NCBI GenBank assembly: GCA_017415105.1
Contig: JAFQJD010000003.1
Coordinates: 82,659 to 146,658 of the forward strand
Length of the DNA: 64,000 bases
Direction: 5' to 3'
Source of the DNA: Clostridia bacterium
GTDB lineage: Bacteria > Bacillota > Clostridia > UBA1381
How positions within the stretch are numbered: the stretch's first letter is position 1; every line of letters begins with the position of its first letter. Below, piece after piece: positions 26,320 through 35,572 of the stretch. The translations under genes were made by a program, and so were the position numbers. Below the pieces are notes generated by a model. That model was not told the DNA's origin and searched no databases. It saw nothing but the letters and a program-made list of their open reading frames with translations.

Positions 26320-26643
26320 TCAATCGTTAAATGTTTCGCCGCACTTCTTGCAGTACTTAGCCTTTGAGCCGTCGTCAAAAATCTTAACGCCAACTCTTGC
26401 AGCCTTACCGCACTTCGGGCAAACTCTCATAACGTTTGATGCGTCGATGGGCATTTCCTTTTCGATTATAGCGCTTGACTGACCCTGCATTCTTGCTTTC
26501 TGATGCTTCTTAGCCACTGCTACGCCTTCTACGATAACCTTGTTCTCTTCCGGGAATGCTGCTACAACATTACCCTCTTTGCCCTTATCTTTGCCTGCGA
26601 TAACTACTACCTTATCGCCTCTTTTTACATGCATTTTATTCAT
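26320..26643 (-). CDS. rplX: 50S ribosomal protein L24
   Basis: 107 residues. A KOW motif at the N-terminus (VKRGDKVVVIAGKDKGKEG) and a C-terminal four-Cys zinc ribbon (VCPKCGKAARVG ... YCKKCGE), as in many Firmicutes L24. L24 initiates 50S assembly near the tunnel exit. It begins 18 nt after rplN, AGGAGG present. Confidence 0.98.
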   Translation of the reverse strand: MNKMHVKRGDKVVVIAGKDKGKEGNVVAAFPEENKVIVEGVAVAKKHQKARMQGQSSAIIEKEMPIDASNVMRVCPKCGKAARVGVKIFDDGSKAKYCKKCGETFND

Positions 26644-26661
26644 TTCCGACTTCCTCCTTAA

Positions 26662-27030
26662 TTAAAGAACTTCCGGAGCCAATGAAAGAATCTTCATGTA
26701 TTCTTTGTCTCTGAGCTCTCTTGCAACCGGTCCGAAGATACGAGTACCTCTGGGGTTCTTATCGTCCTTTACTATTACAGCTGCATTTTCGTCGAATCTG
26801 ATATATGAACCGTCAGCACGTTTTGACATGTTTACTGTTCTGACAACAACCGCCTTAACAACGTCGCCTTTCTTAACAACGCCGCCTGGTGTTGCCTTCT
26901 TAACGCTACAAATAATTTCATCGCCAACAGCCGCATATCTCTTTTTTGAGCCGCCGATAACACGGATACACATAACTTCTTTAGCACCGGTGTTGTCAGC
27001 AACCTTCAAGCGTGTCTGTACCTGAATCAT
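26662..27030 (-). CDS. rplN: 50S ribosomal protein L14
   Basis: 122 residues: [18 protein letters not shown] and the C-terminal [20 protein letters not shown] are diagnostic for L14, which forms an intersubunit bridge with 16S rRNA. It is 25 nt after rpsQ. Confidence 0.98.
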   Translation of the reverse strand: MIQVQTRLKVADNTGAKEVMCIRVIGGSKKRYAAVGDEIICSVKKATPGGVVKKGDVVKAVVVRTVNMSKRADGSYIRFDENAAVIVKDDKNPRGTRIFGPVARELRDKEYMKILSLAPEVL

Positions 27031-27055
27031 TATGAAATCCTCCTTCCGAAATAGC

Positions 27056-27313
27056 TTACTTAACTTTTTCTACTATTTCTACCAATCTCCATCTCTTATC
27101 CTTTGAGAGGGGTCTTGTTTCCATTACCTTTACCTTGTCACCGATCTGGCATACGTTTTCCTCGTCATGAGCCTTCAGCTTGTAGGTACGCTTTACGATT
27201 TTGCCGTAAAGCGGGTGTTTTACGTTATATTCAATAGCTACAACGATAGTCTTATCCATTTTGTTGCTGACTACCTTGCCTATCTTTACTTTACGTCTGT
27301 TTCTTGTTTCCAC
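27056..27313 (-). CDS. rpsQ: 30S ribosomal protein S17
   Basis: 85 residues from a GTG at 27313 with AAAGGAGG 9 nt upstream; an in-frame ATG eight codons earlier lies before the site and is rejected. OB-fold sequence [20 protein letters not shown], then [19 protein letters not shown] and [17 protein letters not shown]. It binds 16S rRNA early in assembly. Confidence 0.97.
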   Translation of the reverse strand: METRNRRKVKIGKVVSNKMDKTIVVAIEYNVKHPLYGKIVKRTYKLKAHDEENVCQIGDKVKVMETRPLSKDKRWRLVEIVEKVK

Positions 27314-27357
27314 AGATATGTGCCTCCTTTCAAGCAATATAAATCTGTTTTACTAAG

Positions 27358-27552
27358 TTAACCCTGGAGTTCACGCTCGTGAACAATGGTAAGAATACGA
27401 GCAATTGTTCTCTTAACTTCAGTAATTCTCTTGGGATTCTCTAACTGGTTTACTGCCTTTTGAAAACGCAGATTGAAGAGCTCCTGCTTGCACTCCTGCA
27501 ACTTTGCTTCGAGCTCAGCGGTTGATAAATCTCTGATTTCGTTTATTTTCAT
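27358..27552 (-). CDS. rpmC: 50S ribosomal protein L29
   Basis: 64 residues of helical hairpin: [39 protein letters not shown] and [15 protein letters not shown]29 sits at the tunnel exit. It overlaps the rplP stop by one base (TAATG-type junction). Confidence 0.97.
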   Translation of the reverse strand: MKINEIRDLSTAELEAKLQECKQELFNLRFQKAVNQLENPKRITEVKRTIARILTIVHERELQG

Positions 27553-27971
27553 TACTGCTCACCATCCTCACGTTTAACAAACTTACACTTGATTGGGAGC
27601 TTGTGCATTGCAAGACGCATAGCCTCACGAGCTACTTCCTCTGAAACGCCGTCCATCTCGAACAATACTCTACCCGGCTTTACTACTGCTACCCAGTACT
27701 CCGGAGCACCCTTACCTTTACCCATTCGAACACCTGCAGGCTTAGCTGATACAGGCTTATCCGGGAATATTTTGATCCATACCTTACCGCCACGCTTGAT
27801 ATATCTTGTCATAGCGATACGGGCTGCTTCTATCTGTCTTGATGTTATCCATGCCGGCTCAGTTGCCTGCAAACCGAATGTTCCGTTTGTGACTTTGTTG
27901 CCGCGAAGAGCCTTGCCCTTCATTCTGCCACGCATAACACGTCTGAATTTAACTCTCTTAGGTAATAACAT
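27552..27971 (-). CDS. rplP: 50S ribosomal protein L16
   Basis: 139 residues: [26 protein letters not shown]-type segments [20 protein letters not shown] and [18 protein letters not shown]16 shapes the A-site tRNA binding region. It overlaps rpsC by one base and rpmC by one base, indicating tight coupling. Confidence 0.98.
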   Translation of the reverse strand: MLLPKRVKFRRVMRGRMKGKALRGNKVTNGTFGLQATEPAWITSRQIEAARIAMTRYIKRGGKVWIKIFPDKPVSAKPAGVRMGKGKGAPEYWVAVVKPGRVLFEMDGVSEEVAREAMRLAMHKLPIKCKFVKREDGEQ

Positions 27972-28741
27972 TACTGCTCTCCTCCCTTTGAGTTATTTCT
28001 TCTCTCACGCTTCTCGCCTGCGGGACGACGTGTGCCTTTGCCACGGCCACCCTTAGCGTCACGACGCTTGTCGTTAGCCTGAGCCTCTGCTTCCTTCTTT
28101 CTGCCTTCAGCAACATTTAGGATTTCGCCCTTGTAAATCCATACCTTGATACCTAAGATACCATAAGTTGTCTTTGCCTCTGCGAAACCGTAGTCGATAT
28201 CAGCACGAAGTGTCTGAAGCGGAATTGTACCCTCGTGGTACTGTTCTGTTCTTGCGATTTCTGCACCGCCTACACGGCCTGAAACTGCTGTTTTGATACC
28301 CTTAACGCCCATTCTCATAGCTCTGCCCATAACCTGCTTCATAGCACGTCTGAACGAGATACGGTTCTCAAGCTGTGCAGCGATGTTCTCTGCAACGAGC
28401 TGTGCGTTTGTGTCCGGGTTCTTAACTTCCATTATGTTGACATTAACTGTCTTGTCTGTGAGCTTTTCAATCTGTGCCTTGAGCTTATCGATCTCAGCAC
28501 CGCCACGGCCGATTATGATACCCGGCTTTGCAGCGTGGATTGTTATAAATACTCTGTTCTGCTTTCTTTCGATACCTATTTTTGCGATACCGGCGTTAAA
28601 GCAAAGTTCTTTAACATATTTTCTTATCTTGTGATCTTCAACCAACTGGTCACCAAACTCGCGTTTACCTGCGAACCACTTTGAGTCCCAGTCCTTGATC
28701 ACGCCGACTCTGAGTCCATGCGGATTAACCTTCTGTCCCAT
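27971..28741 (-). CDS. rpsC: 30S ribosomal protein S3
   Basis: 256 residues: [20 protein letters not shown], a KH domain ([20 protein letters not shown]) and the C-terminal S3 domain ([17 protein letters not shown]). The last 40 residues or so are an unusually long Arg/Lys/Gly-rich extension, longer than the typical 210-220 residue protein. S3 lines the mRNA entry site. Confidence 0.98.
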   Translation of the reverse strand: MGQKVNPHGLRVGVIKDWDSKWFAGKREFGDQLVEDHKIRKYVKELCFNAGIAKIGIERKQNRVFITIHAAKPGIIIGRGGAEIDKLKAQIEKLTDKTVNVNIMEVKNPDTNAQLVAENIAAQLENRISFRRAMKQVMGRAMRMGVKGIKTAVSGRVGGAEIARTEQYHEGTIPLQTLRADIDYGFAEAKTTYGILGIKVWIYKGEILNVAEGRKKEAEAQANDKRRDAKGGRGKGTRRPAGEKRERRNNSKGGEQ

Positions 28742-28759
28742 GAGTTAACCTCCTTCTTA

Positions 28760-29098
28760 TTAGTCTTCCAATTCCTTAACCACTAATGTGATATGGCTGG
28801 TTCTCTTTAAGATTCTATACGCTCTGCCCTGTGCTCTGGGCTGAATTCTTTTAAGTGACGGACCCTGTGTAGCGTAGCATTCTGATACTACAAGCTTATC
28901 CATGTCCATGTTATTATTGTTTACTGCATTAGCTACTGCTGATGCAAGAAGCTTGCCAACGTATTCACATCCTGCTTTCGGTGTGTTCTTCAAGATTGCC
29001 TCTGCTACCTTAACAGGCTTATTTCTGATAAGGTCGAGGACGATTTTTATCTTTCTTGATGAAATACGGGCATATTTAACTGTTGCACGTGCTTCCAT
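28760..29098 (-). CDS. rplV: 50S ribosomal protein L22
   Basis: 112 residues: ARISSRKIKIVLDLIRNKPV and the C-terminal PRAQGRAYRILKRTSHITLV. The tip of the L22 loop lines the exit tunnel where macrolide-resistance changes occur. None is evident here by eye. 18 nt before rpsC. Confidence 0.98.
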   Translation of the reverse strand: MEARATVKYARISSRKIKIVLDLIRNKPVKVAEAILKNTPKAGCEYVGKLLASAVANAVNNNNMDMDKLVVSECYATQGPSLKRIQPRAQGRAYRILKRTSHITLVVKELED

Positions 29099-29167
29099 TT
29101 AGGAAATCCTCCTTCCAATCGTTTTGATTGTATTTTCTCTGAAATTCTCTGTTACGAATATTCCCTA

Positions 29168-29440
29168 TTATCTTGATGTCTTTGCGCCTGCGTGACCTTT
29201 AAAGGTTCTTGTAGGTGCAAACTCGCCAAGCTTATGTCCAACCATGTCTTCGCTTACGAAAACCGGAACATGCTTTCTTCCATCATGAACTGCGATTGTG
29301 TGACCAACCATCTCGGGGAATATAGTCGAAGCTCTTGACCAGGTCTTAACAACCTTTTTCTCGTTAGCTTCGTTCATCGCATCGATTCTTTTCATAAGAC
29401 GCTCTTCGACGAAAGGTCCTTTTTTAATCGATCTGCTCAT
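29168..29440 (-). CDS. rpsS: 30S ribosomal protein S19
   Basis: 90 residues: [39 protein letters not shown] and the C-terminal [13 protein letters not shown]19 lies in the head of the small subunit beside S13. Gaps of 37 and 69 nt separate it from rplB and rplV. Confidence 0.98.
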   Translation of the reverse strand: MSRSIKKGPFVEERLMKRIDAMNEANEKKVVKTWSRASTIFPEMVGHTIAVHDGRKHVPVFVSEDMVGHKLGEFAPTRTFKGHAGAKTSR

Positions 29441-29477
29441 TCTCTGTTCCTCCTTTTACGAACAATATAAGGACAAA

Positions 29478-30311
29478 TTACTTGTCGTTTCTTCTCTTAA
29501 CAATGAACTTGTTTGTTCTGTTCTTGCTCTTTCTAGTCTTAAGACCAAGTGCAGGCTTACCCCACGGAGTAACCGGTGCCGGACGTCCGATAGGTGACTT
29601 ACCTTCACCACCACCGTGCGGGTGATCGTTCGGGTTCATAACTACGCCTCGAACTGTCGGTCTCCAACCCATGTGACGCTTTCTACCGGCTTTACCGATT
29701 GAAATGTTCTCATGCTGCTGGTTACCTACTGAACCGATTGTTGCCTTACAATTAAGAGCTACAAGTCTTACTTCACCTGACGGAAGTCTAACCTGTCCGT
29801 ATCCGTTTTCTTTAGCCATGAGCTGTGCACTCTCGCCGGCACTTCTTACAAGCTGACCGCCCTTGCCCGGATGGATTTCCAGATTGTGAATCAATGTACC
29901 AACCGGAATGTCCTTGATGAACAATGCGTTACCAACCTTAACGTCTGCGCCTTCGCCTGATACGACCTTCATACCGTCTGTAAGACCTTCAGGTGCGATT
30001 ATATACGCCTTAACACCGTCTTCATACTGAAGAAGTGCAATGTTTGCTGATCTGTTCGGATCGTACTCGATACCGATAACAGTTGCAGTCATTCCGTCCT
30101 TCTGACGCTTGAAGTCTATAATTCTGTACTTCTGCTTGTTACCGCCGCCTCTGTGACGAACTGTGATTCTACCGTAAGAGTTTCTGCCGGCATTCTTGTT
30201 CTTCTTTGCAAGAAGTGAACGTTCCGGAGTCTTCTTTGTGATCTCAGCAAAATCTGAAACCGTCATAAATCTTCTGGCAGGCGATGTAGGATTATACTTT
30301 CTGATAGCCAT
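29478..30311 (-). CDS. rplB: 50S ribosomal protein L2
   Basis: 277 residues: [40 protein letters not shown] and the catalytic-centre-proximal [20 protein letters not shown]2 is required for subunit association and peptidyl transfer. Length is standard. Confidence 0.98.
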   Translation of the reverse strand: MAIRKYNPTSPARRFMTVSDFAEITKKTPERSLLAKKNKNAGRNSYGRITVRHRGGGNKQKYRIIDFKRQKDGMTATVIGIEYDPNRSANIALLQYEDGVKAYIIAPEGLTDGMKVVSGEGADVKVGNALFIKDIPVGTLIHNLEIHPGKGGQLVRSAGESAQLMAKENGYGQVRLPSGEVRLVALNCKATIGSVGNQQHENISIGKAGRKRHMGWRPTVRGVVMNPNDHPHGGGEGKSPIGRPAPVTPWGKPALGLKTRKSKNRTNKFIVKRRNDK

Positions 30312-30364
30312 TATCCTTTACTCTCCTTTATCTGTTTTTCTGGATTTCTTCTTATTAAATAGGA

Positions 30365-30667
30365 TTACATATCGAAGAACTCGATTGTCTTTGAATCCTT
30401 CTTAAGAGTAACGATTGCTTTCTTCCATGCAGCACGTCTACCCTCGTAACGTCCCATTCTCTTAAGCTTGCCATCGTAATTCATTGTGTTTACCTTAGCA
30501 ACCTTAACTCCGAAAACCTCCTCAACTGCATACTTGATTTCAAGCTTGTTTACAGTCTTGGGAACTTCGAAAGTGTACTTCTTGATTTCATTACCCTGTC
30601 TGTCAGTTTCAACCTTCATTGATTTTTCTGTAATGATAGGTCTCTTGATGATATCGTATGAATTCAT
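30365..30667 (-). CDS. rplW: 50S ribosomal protein L23
   Basis: 100 residues: [14 protein letters not shown] at the N-terminus, [20 protein letters not shown] and the [19 protein letters not shown] loop. L23 is the docking site for trigger factor and SRP at the tunnel exit. Its ATG overlaps the rplD stop codon by one base. Confidence 0.98.
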   Translation of the reverse strand: MNSYDIIKRPIITEKSMKVETDRQGNEIKKYTFEVPKTVNKLEIKYAVEEVFGVKVAKVNTMNYDGKLKRMGRYEGRRAAWKKAIVTLKKDSKTIEFFDM

Positions 30668-31287
30668 TATGCATACACCTCCTCAATCTTTGTAACAGCG
30701 TCCTTTGAAAGAACGATTGCCTTGTGCTTTAAGATATCGTAAGTGTTCAATGTTCCAACGTGTGTCGGTGTTACACCCATGATATTTCTTGCTGACTTGT
30801 AGATATTTGCATCAGCCTCTGCTGTAACGATAAGTGCTGATGAAACCTCAAGTCCCTTAAGCAATGCAGCAATCTTTGCTGTCTTAATTTCTTCAAGTGA
30901 AAGTCCGTCTACTACATATACAGCGTAATCATTGTACTTAGCTGTAAGAGCTGACTTAAGAGCAATTCTCTTAACCTTCTTATTTATACTGTAGCGATAG
31001 CTTCTCGGCTTGGGACCTAAAGCTACGCCGCCGCCTACCCACTGCGGAGCACGGATACTACCCTGTCTTGCACGACCTGTACCCTTCTGTCTCCACGGCT
31101 TCTTACCGCCGCCGCGAACTTCTGTACGAGTCTTTGTGTTCTGTGTACCCTGTCTCTTATTTGCAAGGTGGTTTACGACTACTGTGTGAAGAACTGATTC
31201 GTTAACTTCTACTGCGAATATAGCATCTGAAGCTTCCATTGAACCTGTCTTCTGACCTTCCATATTATATAGAGCCAATTTAGCCAT
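30667..31287 (-). CDS. rplD: 50S ribosomal protein L4
   Basis: 206 residues: [39 protein letters not shown] and RSPQ-like [20 protein letters not shown]. The internal loop reaches into the exit tunnel. In E. coli L4 autoregulates the S10 operon. Whether the leader upstream here uses L4 is unknown. Confidence 0.97.
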   Translation of the reverse strand: MAKLALYNMEGQKTGSMEASDAIFAVEVNESVLHTVVVNHLANKRQGTQNTKTRTEVRGGGKKPWRQKGTGRARQGSIRAPQWVGGGVALGPKPRSYRYSINKKVKRIALKSALTAKYNDYAVYVVDGLSLEEIKTAKIAALLKGLEVSSALIVTAEADANIYKSARNIMGVTPTHVGTLNTYDILKHKAIVLSKDAVTKIEEVYA

Positions 31288-31316
31288 TATGTTTCCTCCT
31301 TTCCAAATACCTGAAA

Positions 31317-31946
31317 TTACGCTTTAACGGCGTTTCTTATTGTAATAAGTCCGCCCTTAACGCCCGGTACAGCGCCCTTAACGAGGATTAGGTTCTCGTC
31401 TGCGTCTACCTTTACGATTTCAAGATTCTGGATTGTTACCTTATCAACACCATAGTGTCCGGGAAGTTTCTTACCCTTGAATACACGTCCGGGGAATGAA
31501 CACATACCCATTGAACCTGATACTCTCTGTGAGTGTGAACCGTGTGACATCGGACCTCTGTGAAGATTCCATCTCTTCATCGGACCTGCGAAGCCGTGAC
31601 CCTTTGAGATACCGCTTACGTCTACCTTCTCGCCAGCCTCAAAAACGTCAACCTTGATTTCGTCACCTACGTTCAAACCATCGATATCTTCGAGTCTGAA
31701 TTCTCTCAAATATCTCTTGTTGGCTACATTAGCCTTTGCGAAATGACCCTTTAACGGCTTGTTAACATTCTTTTCCTTAATCTCGCCGTAGCCAACCTGA
31801 ACTGCATTGTAGCCGTCTGTTTCAACAGTCTTCTTCTGAACAACTGTGCACGGACCTGCAAGGATAGCTGTAACGGGGATTACTTTGCCGCCTTCACCAA
31901 AGATCTGAGTCATACCAATCTTTGTTCCTAAAATTGCTTTTTTCAT
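31317..31946 (-). CDS. rplC: 50S ribosomal protein L3
   Basis: 209 residues: [20 protein letters not shown], then [20 protein letters not shown] and [14 protein letters not shown]. The tip of L3 reaches the peptidyl transferase centre. It follows rpsJ after 97 nt. Confidence 0.98.
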   Translation of the reverse strand: MKKAILGTKIGMTQIFGEGGKVIPVTAILAGPCTVVQKKTVETDGYNAVQVGYGEIKEKNVNKPLKGHFAKANVANKRYLREFRLEDIDGLNVGDEIKVDVFEAGEKVDVSGISKGHGFAGPMKRWNLHRGPMSHGSHSQRVSGSMGMCSFPGRVFKGKKLPGHYGVDKVTIQNLEIVKVDADENLILVKGAVPGVKGGLITIRNAVKA

Positions 31947-32043
31947 AATTTTCCTCCTTAACAGTTATTGGTTTGCGAAAAGCTACGCAAACATGACCTG
32001 CATCATAACCCGTGTGGGTTACTGCAAAATTGTTCCGCCTGTG

Positions 32044-32358
32044 TTATTTCTGGATAATGCTTATATCCACACCTGCGGGCAAATCAATCTTCATAAGTGA
32101 TTCCATTGTCTTAGCACCCGGAACAACTATGTCGATCAATCTCTTGTGAGTTCTTCTTTCGAACTGCTCACGAGAATCCTTGTACTTATGAACCGCACGG
32201 AGAATTGTGATGATCTCCTTATCTGTCGGTAGCGGGATAGGACCTGAAACCTTAGCGCCTGTTCTCTTTGCGATCTCAACGATCTTCTCAGCACTCTGAT
32301 CCAATACCACATGATCATAAGCCTTCAACTTGATTCTGATTTTCTGGTTTGCTGCCAT
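32044..32358 (-). CDS. rpsJ: 30S ribosomal protein S10
   Basis: 104 residues: [40 protein letters not shown] and the C-terminal [14 protein letters not shown]10 also acts as NusE in antitermination. First gene of the operon. The ATG follows GAGGAGGGA at the end of a leader of roughly 335 nt. Confidence 0.98.
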   Translation of the reverse strand: MAANQKIRIKLKAYDHVVLDQSAEKIVEIAKRTGAKVSGPIPLPTDKEIITILRAVHKYKDSREQFERRTHKRLIDIVVPGAKTMESLMKIDLPAGVDISIIQK

Positions 32359-32694
32359 ACTTTGATTCCCTCCTCATAAAATAATTTGTTGCACTCTGCA
32401 CGACAGCTCGCGAAATTGTACACACTCTCGGGTGTTTCTCACCACCCCTTTTAAAAACCCGCCAAATCATTTGATTTGCGGGCCGTACAAGTCAATTTTC
32501 ACCATTTTCAGTAATTGCTCAAAAAGAGCACACAGATATCCCAATACACGCAAGACACAGGTTTAGCGTGCACAGGACACAGACTTAAATGGCTTGACTG
32601 CCGCCCGACTTCATGAGTCGGACAATCTCCATGGAAAAACCGGCGTTAACCTACGCCGCAACCTCCCACTTCATCGTTTGTCTAGTGTCACAAC
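32359..32694 (-). promoter_or_regulatory. Structured leader of the S10 ribosomal operon
   Basis: An mRNA leader of about 335 nt with at least three hairpins on the minus strand: CGGCGT/ACGCCG (32641-32658) followed by GTTTTT; CCGACT/AGTCGG near 32610; and a CCCGC-AAATC type stem with one bulge (32458-32482) followed by GGGTTTTT. Two of them look like intrinsic terminators ahead of rpsJ, so transcription attenuation is plausible. I do not recognise a known leader family. Confidence 0.6.
32458..32482 (-). terminator. Attenuator-like hairpin in the S10 leader
   Basis: Stem CCCGC plus AAATC with a 4-nt loop and one bulged base, then TTTTT on the minus strand, about 100 nt before the rpsJ start. 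Confidence 0.6.
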
Positions 32695-32700
32695 ATAACT

Positions 32701-32729
32701 ATTTTAGCATAATAAAGGGAAAAAGTCAA
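32701..32729 (-). promoter_or_regulatory. Promoter of the S10-spc-alpha operon
   Basis: TTGACT, 17-nt spacer, TAAAAT on the minus strand. The 170 bp beyond it (32730-32905) are A/T-rich and I see no gene there. Confidence 0.8.
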
Positions 32730-32905
32730 TCTTTTTATAAAAAATTTTTCATGAAATATTTAACAAAATGCAAGAATTTTCAAAAATATTTTTGTGCATT
32801 TTTACAACGACATTTTCACTTTTTCTTCCCTGATGTGTCAAGGAAATATGCAAAACAACCGGATACGGCAATCAACACATCCGAGCGATTATAGTTTGAT
32901 ATGCA

Positions 32906-32939
32906 AAATGGCATCTCGTTGTAGCACGAGATGCCATTT
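32906..32939. terminator. Hairpin terminator after the 33-35 kb cluster
   Basis: 13-bp perfect stem AAATGGCATCTCG / CGAGATGCCATTT with an 8-nt loop, about 90 nt past the last gene of the minus-strand cluster. Confidence 0.75.
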
Positions 32940-33030
32940 ATATTCTACTCTGATTTGCTTCGACTCGAACATTCTTTACAAACAGGCAAAAAATGATACA
33001 CACAAATATAATATTATTCATCTTTTGTTT

Positions 33031-33600
33031 TCAAATCACACTTTTCCCATTTATAATAATCCGCGGGTTATGTTGCAATATCTCATACAAACATTGTTTA
33101 ATTTCCTCAACGTGTCCTGTATCAAAACCATAATAATTAAAAAGTTTATACGTTTCTCCGTTCGATAGTTTCAATATAACACATTCCCTATCTTTGCCTA
33201 CTCCGTTTATGTAACGGACGAAATTCGTTTTTATCTCCACAATCATTTTCAACGGAATGCATATATGCCACGAAAATCCGTACACAAAATTATCAGATAC
33301 ATAATAAATTCTTTTTTCGGTGTGTTTTGGAAATTCCTTTCGCATCTGCTCATATAAATTCATATCTTTAAGCAATTTTAAACTTTCATCCGCCTGACTG
33401 CCCTTCCCTGCATTTGTGACTAAAATGCAACCTGACACAAGTATTCCCAAGAATCCGATAATTATAAATGTTCCTAACGATTCGCTATCGGAAAATCTGC
33501 CAAGACTCACTACAAAGATAATAACACTAACAAGTAAACCAAGCCAAGCCACATAATTATTCTTTTGCTCAAAAAAATTATCATTCGTTAAATTTCTCAT
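33031..33600 (-). CDS. Membrane protein of unknown function
   Basis: 189 residues with two adjacent membrane spans near the N-terminus (WLGLLVSVIIFVVSLG and TFIIIGFLGILVSGCILV) and a soluble C-terminal half rich in beta strands (RIYYVSDNFVYGFSWHICIP, ECVILKLSNGETYKLF). The layout resembles small PH-like membrane proteins, but I cannot assign a family. It overlaps the upstream gene by 20 nt, so the two are translationally coupled. Confidence 0.65.
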   Translation of the reverse strand: MRNLTNDNFFEQKNNYVAWLGLLVSVIIFVVSLGRFSDSESLGTFIIIGFLGILVSGCILVTNAGKGSQADESLKLLKDMNLYEQMRKEFPKHTEKRIYYVSDNFVYGFSWHICIPLKMIVEIKTNFVRYINGVGKDRECVILKLSNGETYKLFNYYGFDTGHVEEIKQCLYEILQHNPRIIINGKSVI

Positions 33601-34366
33601 TATCCTCTATTCCCATTTGCTTTGTTATGATATTTATTCTTATTCTTATGTTCTTTAAGACGACTATTACAACAAGCAAAAATATATCTACCCATATAAG
33701 CCACGCACCTATAGTCTTTTCTCTCTTTGTAAAATAGCCGTTTTTTTGTATTTTATCATTAAACTCAATAATTTCATGTTTATTAATTTCATCAACAATG
33801 CTATCCCCAAGCATAAAATCTGATTTTTTCAGTTTTGCCGCCTTATATCCATAAATCCGCGAAACATCAGTATTTTTACTTAAAATGTTTTCAAATTCAT
33901 CAACAAGATAATTACTGACAATAACAATATACTCCTCTTCATCAGTCCCTTTTGCTATATAATATATATCTTTAGCAGAACCCCTCAAACCACTGGGGGC
34001 ATATTTGTTGTAACTTATGCTAGATGAATACCCCTGAGCTACTGAAACAACATCCACATAGCACCATTCGTATTCATCAGTCGTCCGTTTAATATCAACA
34101 CATTCACTTATCGGATATTTTACATCACGTGTGAAGCCAAAACCGAATGTTGCTATAACAGAAATAACCAGCACAACAAAAATAATCGGTATCGCAAACA
34201 ATAATACAAAATCCATCATTACAGCTTCATCAAAAATTTTTGCTCTTTCTGTCTCCGATGCGTTTGGTTTATTGCAATACTGGCATTTTCTGCGATAGAA
34301 AAGCACATTCTTCCCACAATTTTCGCACCGTTTGATTTCGTTGCACAGCACTTTCTTTATATACAT
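33581..34366 (-). CDS. Zinc-ribbon membrane protein of unknown function
   Basis: 261 residues. The N-terminus has a C-x2-C ... C-x2-C ribbon (RCENCGKN and KCQYCNKP). One membrane span follows at about 53-78, then an extracytoplasmic region of about 140 residues (KDIYYIAKGTDEEEYIVIVS), then a second span near the C-terminus. No enzyme motif is visible. It is the middle gene of a three-gene cluster of ribbon/membrane proteins. Confidence 0.65.
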   Translation of the reverse strand: MYIKKVLCNEIKRCENCGKNVLFYRRKCQYCNKPNASETERAKIFDEAVMMDFVLLFAIPIIFVVLVISVIATFGFGFTRDVKYPISECVDIKRTTDEYEWCYVDVVSVAQGYSSSISYNKYAPSGLRGSAKDIYYIAKGTDEEEYIVIVSNYLVDEFENILSKNTDVSRIYGYKAAKLKKSDFMLGDSIVDEINKHEIIEFNDKIQKNGYFTKREKTIGAWLIWVDIFLLVVIVVLKNIRIRINIITKQMGIEDNEKFNE

Positions 34367-34389
34367 TGCCCTCTCCTTTTATCTTCTGT

Positions 34390-35460
34390 TTATCGTCCGA
34401 AAACACTTAAAATATTCGTTTCGTTTATGTCATATGCATTTGCTCCGTCAAGCATTTTAAAACCGTCAAATTTCAATTTATATGCCTGTTCTGTTACGGT
34501 AACACCGTTTATTGTGAACACACTTCCAAATTCATTAGTCGCAACAGTGTTCCTAAATACCCCTGTAGGAGATACAATATATATACTGTCAATAGAGCAT
34601 CCGTTATTATCGTTGTTTCTTTGACAAATTTCACTCTGTCCTTCTTTATATCCCCATGTAACATTCCTTTCAGCCATATCTGCAATCGCATCTTTATTTA
34701 TACACTTAATTTTATCGGCATAGTAAGAATATATTTTCACCTGCGGTAAAGGAAAATCCTTTTTCCCCATATATATAACCAATTCCGGTATATTATCGTT
34801 ATCTATGTTTATTAACTCAAATTTGTTTGCATTTCCAGTGTCAAGAACCTTATGTAAAAACTCTGAATATGCTGACATAACCGCAGTGTTTTCTTTTTGC
34901 TTGGTCCCATAATTCAATATTATAAATCCCACAATTGAGACTACAAGCAATATATACGGAGCTGCCGATGTGTCGTAAAAAGCTTCAAAATAACTCCCTT
35001 CCGATTCACCAATACAAAATATAACAAAGATTCCGAATAACGACAGTATTACTCCCACCACATTGGTGTTGTAAAACCATTTATCCGCCTCCTTTTTTTG
35101 TAATACATTTTTACATGTTATTATTGAAAAAATAACAACAAGGCAAGCTAGCACAAGAAGAATAAAGGCAACGAATTTTGCACCTGCTTCATCCCAAAGC
35201 TCTTCCACTTTAAATATTGTGTTAAAACAATTAAATCCCAGACTATTACCCAAAAAGGAAACGGTAAGCCAGTTAAAAAGCAAAGTCACAGAACTTATTA
35301 CTGTCATTACCATAAAAATTATTCCTTTTATATCTATTGTTTCCATGCTTTGCACAGGCGGCTTTGCCAAAACCGTCTCGCTACCTATTTTCTTTCCACA
35401 ACGCGGGCAGAAAACCGCGCCTTCAACTGAGTGTCCACATTCCGAGCAAAACTTTGCCAT
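34390..35460 (-). CDS. Zinc-ribbon membrane protein with EF-hand-like C-terminal segment
   Basis: 356 residues. It starts MAKFCSECGHSVEGAVFCPRC, a typical double C-x2-C ribbon. Four hydrophobic spans follow between residues 48 and 185, and then a soluble domain whose LINIDNDNIPELVIYMG segment looks like a Ca-binding loop of the kind found in many clostridial surface proteins. Function unknown. First gene of the cluster. The ATG follows AAGGAGG. Confidence 0.7.
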   Translation of the reverse strand: MAKFCSECGHSVEGAVFCPRCGKKIGSETVLAKPPVQSMETIDIKGIIFMVMTVISSVTLLFNWLTVSFLGNSLGFNCFNTIFKVEELWDEAGAKFVAFILLVLACLVVIFSIITCKNVLQKKEADKWFYNTNVVGVILSLFGIFVIFCIGESEGSYFEAFYDTSAAPYILLVVSIVGFIILNYGTKQKENTAVMSAYSEFLHKVLDTGNANKFELINIDNDNIPELVIYMGKKDFPLPQVKIYSYYADKIKCINKDAIADMAERNVTWGYKEGQSEICQRNNDNNGCSIDSIYIVSPTGVFRNTVATNEFGSVFTINGVTVTEQAYKLKFDGFKMLDGANAYDINETNILSVFGR

Positions 35461-35493
35461 CTGAAAACCTCCTTTTCTTTTGTTTTATTTGTA

Positions 35494-35527
35494 TTATGCT
35501 CCGGAAACAACGCTTCCGGAGCATTTT
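35494..35527 (+). terminator. Terminator-like hairpin pointing + with no + gene upstream
   Basis: Stem ATGCTCCGGAA / TTCCGGAGCAT with a 7-nt loop and seven T on the plus strand. The genes on both sides are on the minus strand, where the hairpin has almost no T tail. Confidence 0.5.
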
Positions 35528-35572
35528 TTTATTTCTTACTTAATAATTTTCTTATGCAAACATAAAATCCTC

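Noticed and set aside
32730..32905. Small gene upstream of the S10 promoter
   Set aside because: Only an A/T-rich tract with no start signal or recognisable peptide.
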